From NCBI GenBank assembly GCA_016875535.1, contig VGPF01000003.1, positions 58,196 to 122,195 on the forward strand: a DNA stretch of 64,000 nt, in the 5' to 3' direction. Origin of the DNA: Chloroflexota bacterium (GTDB lineage: Bacteria; Chloroflexota; Dehalococcoidia; SHYB01). Shown piece by piece: positions 52,901-59,964 of the stretch; position 1 is the first letter of the stretch, and every line of letters starts with the position of its first letter. Both the position numbers and the translations under genes were made by a program. Under the pieces are notes generated by a model. That model did no database searches. It saw only the letters and a list, made by a program, of their open reading frames with translations, and had not been told where the DNA came from.

Positions 52901-54300
52901 AGCGCATCCTCGCTCCACTCCTCCGTGGTCGCGGCGGCGACGATCTGCTGGGCCACGATGTCCAGGGCGTTCTGCGGGACGGCGAGCCTGTCCAGCTTGC
53001 CCTGGCGGGTGGCCCAGATGAGGGATGCGCATTCGATGAGGTCGTCGCGCGTGACGGGGAAGAGTCGCCCCTTGGGGAGCGCGCCGAGGGTGTGGCCGGA
53101 GCGGCCCACGCGCTGGAGGAAGGTGGCGATGGCGCGGGTTGAGCCGATCTGGCAGACCAGGTCAATGGAGCCGATGTCTATGCCCATCTCCAGGGATGCC
53201 GTGGCGATGAGGGCTTTCAGCTCGCCCGCCTTCAATCGCTGCTCGGCCTTGAGGCGCTGCTCCTTCGAGAGGCTCCCGTGGTGCGAGGTGACATGCCCTT
53301 CGCCCAGGCGCTTGGTGAGCTGGAGCGATAGGCGTTCCGCCAGGCGGCGCGTGTTGGTGAAGATGAGGGTTGTCCTGTGCCGGTTGATGAGCTCGGCGAG
53401 GCGGTCGAAGACCTCTTCCCAGGTCTCCAGGGACATCACGGCCGTGAGCGGCTGCGAGGGCAGCTCCAGCGCCAGGTCCAGCTTGCGGATGTGCCCTTCG
53501 TTGACGATGGCGCACTGAGGCGCGGCGACCGCTTCGCTTCTCTCCTCGCCCTCGAGGGGAGAGGAACTCGAGCGTAGCCCGAGAGGGGAGGGTGACTCTT
53601 TCTGCCCCTCGTTCCCGCTCCGCTCAGTCCCCACCAGGAATCGCGCCACCTCTTCGATGGGGCTCTGCGTGGCGGAAAGGCCGATGCGCACCGCGCGCCT
53701 CCCCGTCAGCGCATCCAGGCGCTCCAGGCTGATCGCCAGGTGGAGGCCGCGCCGATCGTCGGCGACGGCGTGGATCTCGTCCACGATCACGGTGCGCACG
53801 CCCTTGAGCATCGCGCGGCCGCCCTTGCTCGTGAGCAGGATGTAGAAGGACTCCGGCGTGGTGACGATGATATGCGGCGGGCGCTTGGTCATGGCGGCCC
53901 GGTCCTTCGCCGTCGTATCGCCGGTGCGCACCATGACGCGGATATCGGGCGCGGGCAGTCCCGCTTGCATCAGGAGGTCGCGGATCTCCTGGAGAGGCTG
54001 TTGGAGATTCTTCTGGATATCGTTGCTGAGGGCCTTGAGCGGCGAGACATAGAGGACCTGGGTGGCATCTTCCAGATCGCCTGCGAGCCCCTGCCGCACC
54101 AGCGCATCTATGCAGTTGAGGAAGGCGGCCAGAGTCTTGCCCGACCCGGTGGGCGCGGCGATGAGGGTGTCTTTCCCTGATTGGATTGCAGGCCAGCCGC
54201 GCACCTGGGCCTTCGTCGGCTCGGCGAAGCGCGAGGCGAACCACCCGCCCACGATGGGGTGGAACTGGGAGAGGACGGGATGTTGTGTCCGGGATGCCAT
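49918..54300 (-). CDS. lhr: Lhr-type ATP-dependent helicase
   Basis: Protein of 1460 residues. The N-terminal DEAD/DEAH module contains PTKAQVRGWPAI, Walker A AAPTGSGKT (about 49-56) and VDEIHAV. The second RecA domain contains IFTNTRRLAERLS and the conserved QRVGRSGH. The middle Lhr winged-helix/beta region and a long C-terminal part with DEAD_assoc-like and extended domains follow. Lhr acts in DNA repair or RNA metabolism. Residues about 220-260 form an unusual low-complexity segment (SPSPLG..SSSSPLEGEERSE) encoded by a palindromic repeat (53539-53597). Start ATG 54300; -10 at 54330-54335. Confidence 0.92.
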   Translation of the reverse strand: MASRTQHPVLSQFHPIVGGWFASRFAEPTKAQVRGWPAIQSGKDTLIAAPTGSGKTLAAFLNCIDALVRQGLAGDLEDATQVLYVSPLKALSNDIQKNLQQPLQEIRDLLMQAGLPAPDIRVMVRTGDTTAKDRAAMTKRPPHIIVTTPESFYILLTSKGGRAMLKGVRTVIVDEIHAVADDRRGLHLAISLERLDALTGRRAVRIGLSATQSPIEEVARFLVGTERSGNEGQKESPSPLGLRSSSSPLEGEERSEAVAAPQCAIVNEGHIRKLDLALELPSQPLTAVMSLETWEEVFDRLAELINRHRTTLIFTNTRRLAERLSLQLTKRLGEGHVTSHHGSLSKEQRLKAEQRLKAGELKALIATASLEMGIDIGSIDLVCQIGSTRAIATFLQRVGRSGHTLGALPKGRLFPVTRDDLIECASLIWATRQGKLDRLAVPQNALDIVAQQIVAAATTEEWSEDALYRLITGAYPYRSLPRREFDAVVRMLAEGYSTRRGRRSAHIHYDGVGRRVTARRGARLAAVTSGGAIPENADYDVVLEPQGAVVGTLNEDFAIESMPGDIFQLGISSWKILRVEPGKVRVEDAKGQPPTIPFWLGEAPARTAELSGEVSRLRAELERRIADPEKAKAWLMQETGISREAAEQIADYIAATKIALGVVPTQEQLVLERFFDDSGGMQLVLHAPFGGRINRAWGLALRKKLCRTFNQELQAAATEDNIVLSLGPQHSFPLADVFQYLKSDSTEYLLTQALLAAPMFQTRWRWNVTRSLAVLRSEKGKKVPTNLQRMRADDLLGAAFPQQVACAENITGDIEIPDHPIVKQTVDDCLHEAMDIEGLLAILHNVESGRITLVAKDTTEPSPMAHEIITAKPYAFLDDAPLEERRTMAVQTRRVLDVASARDLAALDPAAIARVREEAWPQAETADELHDALTLLGYLTEAEAKPWQSLLDQLAGAKRAAKLGGAAAPKVWIAAERLPQFEAIFPGVATSPPIEAPQRERARTWEREEALREIARSRLEGLGPVFNHALAASLGVPVSDIDFALTALESEGFAIRGPMSPGAGEGEWCDRRLLARIHRYTLDKLRKEIEPATAAQYVRFLFAWQHVARESRLQGASGLAKLVEELQGFQAPAGAWESDIFAARMEKYSGTFLDELCFSGQVAWGRLFPPSNGDSRKSGPTKSSPVSIMLRQDLTSWLAIAPHVNGEAKLSGLAEELRAHLEQRGASFFQELVHATRRLPTEVRNALGELVGAGLITGDGFAGLRGLISAGRSEASRRHPPKWFGVAQPSALPAATGRWSLFRTRTEAQHDHSHAADFWARQLLRRYGIVFFRVALRETGLPPWRDILRVYRRMEARGDIRGGRFVDSFTGEQYALPEAVEAIRAVRRGQPEGRFIGISAADPLNLVGIATPGEKVPALASNRIVFRDGMPIATRVVGAVAYLAEVEEREKPLILAALRG
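53539..53597. repeat. Palindromic repeat copy 4, inside lhr
   Basis: TCTCCTCGCCCTCGAGGGGAG (53540-) pairs with itself as a hairpin and then continues GAGGAACTCGAGCGTAGCCCGAGAGGGGAGGG, the same core as copies 1-3. It is read in frame as a low-complexity insertion in the helicase. No reading-frame change results. Confidence 0.85.
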
Positions 54301-54329
54301 CGCGAAGGCCTTTGCCCCCTAGAGAGGCC

Positions 54330-54335
54330 ATTGTA
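54330..54335 (-). promoter_or_regulatory. -10 box of lhr
   Basis: TACAAT on the minus strand, about 30 bases upstream of the lhr ATG at 54300. No clear -35. Confidence 0.5.
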
Positions 54336-54455
54336 CTCGGGAGGACCCGGGCGCAGGCAAGTGGCGGATGGCAGGGCGCGCCCGCTGGGGATCGGGAGCC
54401 GCTCGGGGCGGATCTGGTGTTTGCACCTGGCCTTTCTTGTTTCCTTGGGGTTGCG

Positions 54456-54914
54456 TTGCGATGCAGACGGTCTGCGGCGGTCCTTCCGTCGAAGGACGTG
54501 TCCACGACGAGCGCGGGAATAGAGCATCCTTCCGCGAGGGAAGGACCAGGGGCTCGCCGGAGGCTCCGATATGACCCCGGAGCCGACCGGGCGAGGCGGC
54601 CCACACTCCTCTGCGGCGACAGAGGTCACCCTGCCAATCCCGCGTGTGGGCCTAGGGGCTATCCGACTCGCGGCACGGCGGCTGACCGAAGACGGCGGCG
54701 TCCTGCGGGGCTTTCGAGCCGATAGAGCGAGGCGGTGTCTCCTCACCCAGCCTGCTTGTGAGTGAGGATGGAGAGGGTCCGGGACCCTCCTAGATGTTCA
54801 GGGCTGGGCGGTCGCCCTCGGCAAACCTCCTGTGGGCCCGCGCCGCTGCGGGAGCACGCCGCGCTGCTCGCGCGCTTTGAGCGCCCGGCGTGTCCTGTGC
54901 CGTCTGCATCGCAA
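54456..54914 (-). ncRNA. Candidate large structured RNA (class unknown)
   Basis: TTGCGATGCAGACGG (54456-54470) is fully complementary to 54900-54914, a 15-bp closing helix (symmetrical on both strands). Between them, without any ORF, lie perfect hairpins: 54480-54497, 54527-54545, 54553-54595 (containing 54562-54584), 54598-54652 (9-bp stem around 54608-54625), 54709-54720, 54741-54767, 54773-54789 and 54855-54892. On the minus strand a TTGACA/TATCAT promoter precedes it. RNase P, tmRNA and SRP signatures were looked for and not found. It precedes lhr on the same strand. Strand is inferred from the promoter; biology unknown. The 54301-55108 gap otherwise holds only promoters and purine-rich sequence. 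Confidence 0.7.
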
Positions 54915-54943
54915 GTATCGTCATGGCGAAGGCTTACACAGTG

Positions 54944-54974
54944 ATGATAAGGCATACATTTGATGTGATGTCAA
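54944..54974 (-). promoter_or_regulatory. Promoter of the candidate RNA
   Basis: On the minus strand a perfect TTGACA (54974-54969) and TATCAT (54949-54944) are 19 bases apart. Transcription would begin near 54937, about 20 bases before the closing helix. The spacer is slightly long. Confidence 0.6.
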
Positions 54975-55095
54975 TAGGGCGATGGCAGAGGAGGAAAGAG
55001 AGGAACGTAGGAATGCAGGAACGAGGAGCGGAGGGATGGGGAAGAGAGGAAAGGGAGAGAAGATAGAGGAATGACGGGCGAGGGGCGCAGAGGCG

Positions 55096-55101
55096 TACAA
55101 T
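55096..55101 (+). promoter_or_regulatory. -10 box of the HAD gene (leaderless)
   Basis: TACAAT, seven bases before the ATG at 55109. GAGGGG between them is too close to a predicted transcription start to act as a ribosome site. Confidence 0.6.
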
Positions 55102-55108
55102 CGAGGGG

Positions 55109-55777
55109 ATGCGCACCGCGATCCTGTTCGATTGGGACGATACGCTGGCGGACACCTTTCTCGCCAGGGAGAGGGCCGTTCAGGCCACCTTCGACGCCGT
55201 GGGGATCACGGATATCACGGGGCACGACTTTCTGCTGACGACGATCGGCTTTCAGCTGCAGGTGGAGCTGCAGCGCTTCAAGGAGCGTCGCGGCATCACG
55301 GAGGACTTGCCCACCATCCAGCGGCGCTTCTACTGGCGCGACTACGCGGGCCTAGTGACGGCCTATCCCGGGGTCACGGAGATGCTGCGGGAGCTGAAGG
55401 GGCGGGGCCACAAGCTGGGCGTTGTGACGCACAAGATACGAGAGCGGATGCTGGACGGGATGCGCACGGGACTTGTCTGCGAAGTGGAGAGCCTGGGCTG
55501 GGGCGGCCTCTTCGACGTGCTGATCGGGATGGAAGACGCGCCTCGATTGAAACCCTATCCCGACGGCATCCTGAGCGCCCTGGCGCGCCTGCGCCTGACA
55601 CCGGAGGAGGCCGTCTACGTGGGGGACAGCGCTAGCGATTTGCAAGCTGCTCTCGCGGCGAAGTGCGGCTTCATCCTCGCCACCTGGGGGGCGCACAAGC
55701 CGGTGGCAATCGCCCCTGGGGAGAGGCCCATCACCATCGCTGCTGCGCCGAAGGACGTTCTCGCTACGCCGGCCTAG
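55109..55777 (+). CDS. HAD-superfamily phosphatase
   Basis: Protein of 222 residues. The nucleophile motif is ILFDWDDTLADT (first Asp of DxDxT). A later AYPGVTEMLRELKGRGHKLGVVTHK is motif II, and the C-terminal VYVGDSASDLQAA is motif IV. The helical cap between motifs I and II suggests a phosphoglycolate-phosphatase-like enzyme (GpH class) but substrate is not set. Leaderless start. Converges with the CoA-transferase at 55774, sharing a single CTAG for both stop codons. Confidence 0.88.
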   Translation: MRTAILFDWDDTLADTFLARERAVQATFDAVGITDITGHDFLLTTIGFQLQVELQRFKERRGITEDLPTIQRRFYWRDYAGLVTAYPGVTEMLRELKGRGHKLGVVTHKIRERMLDGMRTGLVCEVESLGWGGLFDVLIGMEDAPRLKPYPDGILSALARLRLTPEEAVYVGDSASDLQAALAAKCGFILATWGAHKPVAIAPGERPITIAAAPKDVLATPA

Positions 55778-56964
55778 ACGGCGTTGGCCTTCTTGAGCGC
55801 GGCGACCTTGCGGTCGCTGTATCGCAGGAGACCCTTTAGGAGTTCATCGGTGTGCAGGCCCACGGTGGGCGTTGTGCCGATGACCATGGGCGTGCGGCTC
55901 AGGTGGATGGACTTGCCGGTGACGTGGATCTTCCCCGCCACCGGGTCCGGCACTTCCACCATGATTTCCCTCGCGGCGATGTGGGGGTCTTTGGCGGCCT
56001 GGGGGAGGGTGTTGACGGGCGCGGCGGGAAGGTCGAGGCGGGTGCAATCGGCGACGGCCTCCGCGACGGTGCGGGCCTGGCAATAGGCGTTGAGGGCGGC
56101 GATGATTTCCGGGTTGCGCACTCTGCGATCGGCGCTGGTCTTCATCCCCGGGTCGGTGATCCACTCGGGGCGGTTGAGGAGCTTGCAGACGCGGGGCCAG
56201 ATTTTGTTGCCTGGGGAGATGATGTAGACCCAGCCGTCCTTGCACTGGAAGGTGTTGGAGGGCTGGGGCAGGCCTTCGCCGTTGCCAGCGCGCTTGGGCT
56301 CGATGCCGGCGCCGAGATAGGCGGCGATCTGGATCTCCATGAGGGTGAAGCCGGCATCGGCGAGGGAGACGTCTATGGCCTGGCCTTCCCCTGAGCGATC
56401 GCGCTCGCGGAGGGCGGCCAGGGCGCCGATGGTGGCGTGGAGGGCGGTGACGCGGTCCACGATGGTGGCGAAGGAGCGGGTGGGCGGCGTGCCTTCGAAG
56501 CCGGTGAGGGACATGAGGCCGCAGATGGCCTGGCCGATGGGGTCGAAGCCGACGCGATCGCGGTAGGGGCCGAACTGCCCATAGGCGGAGACGTTCACCA
56601 TCACGATGCGCTTGTTGATGTTCCGCAGGGCCTGGTAGCCGAAGCCCATCTTGTCCATGACGCCTGGGCGGAAGTTCTGGATGAGAACGTCCGAGACTTT
56701 CACGAGGTCGCGGAGGACGCCCTTGCCGGCGGCCGACCGCAGGTTGAGGGTGAGGCTCTTCTTGCCGGAGTTGTACTGGGGCCAATAGGCGCTCTGTCCC
56801 CGGACGAATGGAGCCATATCGCGGGATTCATCGCCCGCGGGCTCTTCGATCTTGATGACGTCCGCCCCGAGGCGGGCGAAGAGGAGGCCGCAGCGCGGGC
56901 CTGCCTGGTAGCGGCCGAGATCGAGGACGCGGATGCCGGAGAGGGATCCCTTCGCTTTTCGCAT
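55774..56964 (-). CDS. CaiB/BaiF CoA-transferase
   Basis: Protein of 396 residues, type III CoA-transferase: IRVLDLGRYQAGPRCGLLFARLG, GADVIKIEEPAGDE, and the catalytic region RSFATIVDRV with Asp about residue 170. It moves CoA between carboxylates; substrate unknown. The frame extends upstream, but ATG 56964 begins seven bases after a TACAAT box whose own bases overlap an earlier ATG (56973), so 56964 is the start and the mRNA is probably leaderless. Divergent from the amidohydrolase gene at 57089. Confidence 0.9.
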   Translation of the reverse strand: MRKAKGSLSGIRVLDLGRYQAGPRCGLLFARLGADVIKIEEPAGDESRDMAPFVRGQSAYWPQYNSGKKSLTLNLRSAAGKGVLRDLVKVSDVLIQNFRPGVMDKMGFGYQALRNINKRIVMVNVSAYGQFGPYRDRVGFDPIGQAICGLMSLTGFEGTPPTRSFATIVDRVTALHATIGALAALRERDRSGEGQAIDVSLADAGFTLMEIQIAAYLGAGIEPKRAGNGEGLPQPSNTFQCKDGWVYIISPGNKIWPRVCKLLNRPEWITDPGMKTSADRRVRNPEIIAALNAYCQARTVAEAVADCTRLDLPAAPVNTLPQAAKDPHIAAREIMVEVPDPVAGKIHVTGKSIHLSRTPMVIGTTPTVGLHTDELLKGLLRYSDRKVAALKKANAV

Positions 56965-56971
56965 GGCGCAC

Positions 56972-56977
56972 ATTGTA
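56972..56977 (-). promoter_or_regulatory. -10 box of the CoA-transferase (leaderless)
   Basis: TACAAT on the minus strand. The start codon at 56964 lies seven bases downstream, with the identical GTGCGCC as at 48618. Confidence 0.65.
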
Positions 56978-57051
56978 TGTGGAACGGGCGCGGGAGCGTC
57001 GTTGCGCCGTGGCTCATTACGCCCGGACGCGCGAACGGATACGACGTCTGG

Positions 57052-57060
57052 TGCTACAAT
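57052..57060 (+). promoter_or_regulatory. Extended -10 of the amidohydrolase gene
   Basis: TGC-TACAAT, about 28 bases before the GTG at 57089. It is identical to the -10 sequences before moxR and sbcC. Confidence 0.6.
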
Positions 57061-57088
57061 CGGGGCACTGTATCTCCTGAGGTGCATC

Positions 57089-58225
57089 GTGAACTACAAG
57101 GTGATTTCGACCGACGACCATCTGCAAGAGGCGCCGCATGTGTGGACGGCGCGCATGTCCAAGGCCAAGTGGGGCGAGAATATCCCCCAGATCAAGCGGG
57201 ACCCGGACAACACGGAGCACTGGTACATCCACGGCCAGAAGATCCGCGGGGGCGGCGTGGCGAACGTGCGGGGCATCATGCCGGTGGGCAAGCCGCCCGT
57301 CCGGTGGGAAGATGTGCCGCAGAAGGCCTATGTTCCGAAAGAGCGCGTGAAGGCGATGGACGAGGACGGGGTGGACGTCCACACCTTCTTCGGCAACATC
57401 GCCGGGGTGGCGGGCGCGACGCTGAGCAACCCGGAATTCTCGGAGGAGTTCCGCCTGGACGGCATCCGGGCGTACAACGACTTCCAGATCGAGGAGTGGG
57501 CGACGCCGTATCCCGGCCGCTTCATCACCCTGGCCAACCTGCCGATGTGGGATGTGAAGCTCGCCGTGGCCGAGGCGCAACGGACGGCCAAGCGAGGCAT
57601 CAAGGGCATCTCCTTCGCCTTCCCTGAGCAATGGGGTTATCCATCGGTGGCCGACCCTTACTGGGACCCGCTGTGGGCCGCCGCCCAGGAGGCGAACCTC
57701 TCCATCAACTTCCACATCGGCTCGGGCGCGAGCATGGGGATGAACAGCAAGACGGCGCCCATCACGACGCAATCGCCGCTGATTCACGTGGCCGTCATCT
57801 CGACGCGCTCGATCACCGCGAACGTGGAGGTGATGATCACGATCCTCTTCTCCGGCATCCTGGAGAAGTTCCCGAAGCTGAAGTTCGTCTCTTCGGAGAG
57901 CGGCATCGGCTGGGTGCCGTACCTGATGGAGGTGGCGGACCACCAGTGGGAGGCCCAGGCGCTGGGGCCGAAGGGCGCGATGCGGCTGAAGCCGAGCGAG
58001 TATTTCAAGCGGCAGTGCTACGTGAACTTCTGGTTCGAAGAGCTGGGCCCGAAGCTGCGCCACACCATCGGCATCAACAACATCATGTGGGAGTCCGACT
58101 TCCCCCACGGGACGGGGACGTACCCGAAATCGCGCGAGTACATCGAGAAGTGCATGCACGATTGGACGGCAGAGGAGCGGCAGAAGGTGCTGGTGGACAA
58201 CGCGCGGAAGGTCTTCAACCTCTAA
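57089..58225 (+). CDS. Amidohydrolase family protein (ACMSD-like)
   Basis: Protein of 378 residues. N-terminal VISTDDHLQE contains the metal-binding D-x-H, and the C-terminal IMWESDFPHGTGTYP carries the conserved SDFPH. It is a paralogue of the genes at 187-1593 and 1-115. Family members are Zn-dependent decarboxylases or hydrolases such as ACMSD; substrate unknown here. GTG 57089 with GAGG about six bases upstream is taken as the start, since the longer frame overlaps the divergent gene. Its 3' end overlaps the epoxide hydrolase by 11 bases. Confidence 0.88.
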   Translation: MNYKVISTDDHLQEAPHVWTARMSKAKWGENIPQIKRDPDNTEHWYIHGQKIRGGGVANVRGIMPVGKPPVRWEDVPQKAYVPKERVKAMDEDGVDVHTFFGNIAGVAGATLSNPEFSEEFRLDGIRAYNDFQIEEWATPYPGRFITLANLPMWDVKLAVAEAQRTAKRGIKGISFAFPEQWGYPSVADPYWDPLWAAAQEANLSINFHIGSGASMGMNSKTAPITTQSPLIHVAVISTRSITANVEVMITILFSGILEKFPKLKFVSSESGIGWVPYLMEVADHQWEAQALGPKGAMRLKPSEYFKRQCYVNFWFEELGPKLRHTIGINNIMWESDFPHGTGTYPKSREYIEKCMHDWTAEERQKVLVDNARKVFNL

Positions 58226-59366
58226 GGGGCCTGAAGAATCCGCGCACGTCCTGGACGAGGAGCTCCGGCTGCTCAATGGCGGCGAAGTGCCCGCCGCGAG
58301 GCATCTCCGTCCAGCGGGTGATGTTGTAGCCGCGCTCGGCGATGCTCCTGGGGGGCTTGATGATTTCCTTGGGGAAGACGGCGACGCCCGTGGGGACTTC
58401 CACGCGCTGTCCCGGCGGGACGATAGGCCCGCCGTGGGTATTTTCGTAGTAGAAGCGCACGGAGGAGTTGATAGTTTCCGTGACCCAGTAGATGGTGATG
58501 TTGGTGAGGAGCTCATCCTTGGTATAGATGCTCTCCACATCGCCGTTGCAATCGCTCCAGCGCCGGAACTTTTCGACGATCCAGGCCGCGAGGCCGGCAG
58601 GGGAGTCGTTGAGCCCGTAGGCGAGGGTCTGGGGCTTTGTTCCCTGGATCTGGGAGTAGGCGGCCTCTTCGGCGCGCCACTTCTCGTAGTCTTTGCGCCA
58701 GGCTTCTTCCTCCGGCGAAGGCGTTCCGGTGAAGGCGGCGGCGGCGCGCCCGAGGACCATGTTCAGGTGTATGCCGACGACGTGCTGAGGGTCGCTCAGG
58801 CCCAGGCGGGTGGTGACGCCCGCGCCCCAATCGCCGCCCTGGGCGCCATAGCGCGTGTAGCCCAGGCGCTCCCTCATGAGCTTGGCGAAGAGCTCGCCGA
58901 CGCGCGCGAGGTGCATGCCGCGCTCCGCGGGCCTGTTCGAGAAGCCGTAGCCGGGGAGGGACGGCACGACGACGGTGAAGGCGTCGCTGGGATCGCCGCC
59001 GTGGGCGGCGGGATCGGTGAGGAGCGGGATGGCTTTGTAGAACTCGAAGAAGGAGCCGGGCCAGCCGTGGGTGAGGATAAGGGGAAGGGGCTTGGGCCCC
59101 TTGCCGCGGAGGTGGACGAAGTGGATGCCGAGGCCGTCCACCTCCTCCTTGAATTGGGGGAGGGAGTTGAGGAGGGCCTGCTGTTTCTTCCAATCGAAGG
59201 TCGTGCGCCAGTAGTCGCAGAGCTCCTTGATATAGGCGAGGTTGGCGCCGTAGTCCCAGCCTGCGCCGTGAAGCTCATCGGGCCAGCGCGTCTTGGCGAG
59301 GCGGCGCTTGAGGTCCGTGATGACGGGCCCCGGGACGCGGATCTTGAAGCGCTTGAGCTTGGCCAT
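58215..59366 (-). CDS. Epoxide hydrolase (EHN-type alpha/beta hydrolase)
   Basis: Protein of 383 residues. The N-terminal epoxide-hydrolase domain (RFKIRVPGPVITDLKRRLAKT, RWPDEL) precedes the alpha/beta core: oxyanion-hole LTHGWPGSFFEF, nucleophile Asp in GAQGGDWGAG, and catalytic His in RGGHFAAIE. It opens an epoxide to a diol; substrate unknown. ATG 59366 overlaps the msrA stop (TGATG), so it is translated with msrA; GTG 59369 is an alternative. Convergent overlap with the amidohydrolase gene. Confidence 0.9.
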   Translation of the reverse strand: MAKLKRFKIRVPGPVITDLKRRLAKTRWPDELHGAGWDYGANLAYIKELCDYWRTTFDWKKQQALLNSLPQFKEEVDGLGIHFVHLRGKGPKPLPLILTHGWPGSFFEFYKAIPLLTDPAAHGGDPSDAFTVVVPSLPGYGFSNRPAERGMHLARVGELFAKLMRERLGYTRYGAQGGDWGAGVTTRLGLSDPQHVVGIHLNMVLGRAAAAFTGTPSPEEEAWRKDYEKWRAEEAAYSQIQGTKPQTLAYGLNDSPAGLAAWIVEKFRRWSDCNGDVESIYTKDELLTNITIYWVTETINSSVRFYYENTHGGPIVPPGQRVEVPTGVAVFPKEIIKPPRSIAERGYNITRWTEMPRGGHFAAIEQPELLVQDVRGFFRPLRG

Positions 59367-59908
59367 CACTTTTTCAGCTTGTCTAGGAAGGCCTTGCGGA
59401 ACTTGGCGACCTTGGGCTGGATGATGAAGGCGCAGTAGGTCTGCGCTGGATTATTGCGGTAGTACTGGTTGTGGTAGTCCTCGGCCGGATAGAACTCCTT
59501 GAACTTTTCCACCTGGGTCACGATGGGGTTGCCCCAGACCTTCCGCTTGGTGAAATCGGCGACGACCTGCTCCGCCACCTTCTTCTGCTCGTCGCTGTGG
59601 CAGAAGACGGCCGAGCGGTAGCGCGTCCCGACGTCCGGTCCCTGGCGGTTCAGCGTGGTCGGGTCGTGGATCGTGAAGAAGACCTCGAGGATCTCCTTGT
59701 AGGAGATGACGGTTGGATCATAGGTCAGCTGGACGACTTCGGCGTGGCCGGTCGTCTCGTCGCAGACTTCGAAGTAGGTCGGATCCTTGGTGTGCCCGCC
59801 GGAGTAGCCCGATTGCACCTTTTCGACTCCCCGCAACTGCTCGTAGACCGCCTCCAAACACCAGAAACAGCCCCCTGCTAGGGTTGCCAACTCACGTTTT
59901 GTGGACAT
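59366..59908 (-). CDS. msrA: Peptide-methionine (S)-S-oxide reductase
   Basis: Protein of 180 residues that repairs oxidised methionine. The active-site motif is AGGCFWCLEA (catalytic C14), followed by SGYSGGHTKDPTY and YHQKY-like YHNQYY near the end. It is upstream of the epoxide hydrolase with overlapping stop/start. Start ATG 59908 is the usual N-terminus; the longer frame is ignored. MsrB is not fused or adjacent. Confidence 0.96.
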   Translation of the reverse strand: MSTKRELATLAGGCFWCLEAVYEQLRGVEKVQSGYSGGHTKDPTYFEVCDETTGHAEVVQLTYDPTVISYKEILEVFFTIHDPTTLNRQGPDVGTRYRSAVFCHSDEQKKVAEQVVADFTKRKVWGNPIVTQVEKFKEFYPAEDYHNQYYRNNPAQTYCAFIIQPKVAKFRKAFLDKLKK

Positions 59909-59964
59909 CGCTTGCGATTCGACCGTTCTTTCTAGGATGGAGTCATTGCGCCTTGGATGCGCTG

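Noticed and set aside
54186..54725. ORFs of 60-180 codons across the lhr 5' end and the gene-free stretch
   Set aside because: Low-complexity translations without domain pattern or ribosome site; the region is explained by hairpins.
54456..54914. RNase P RNA, tmRNA or SRP RNA
   Set aside because: The conserved GAGGAAAGTCC and ACAGAA elements of RNase P, the tRNA-like 3' end of tmRNA and the GGAAGnAGCA loop of SRP RNA are missing on both strands.
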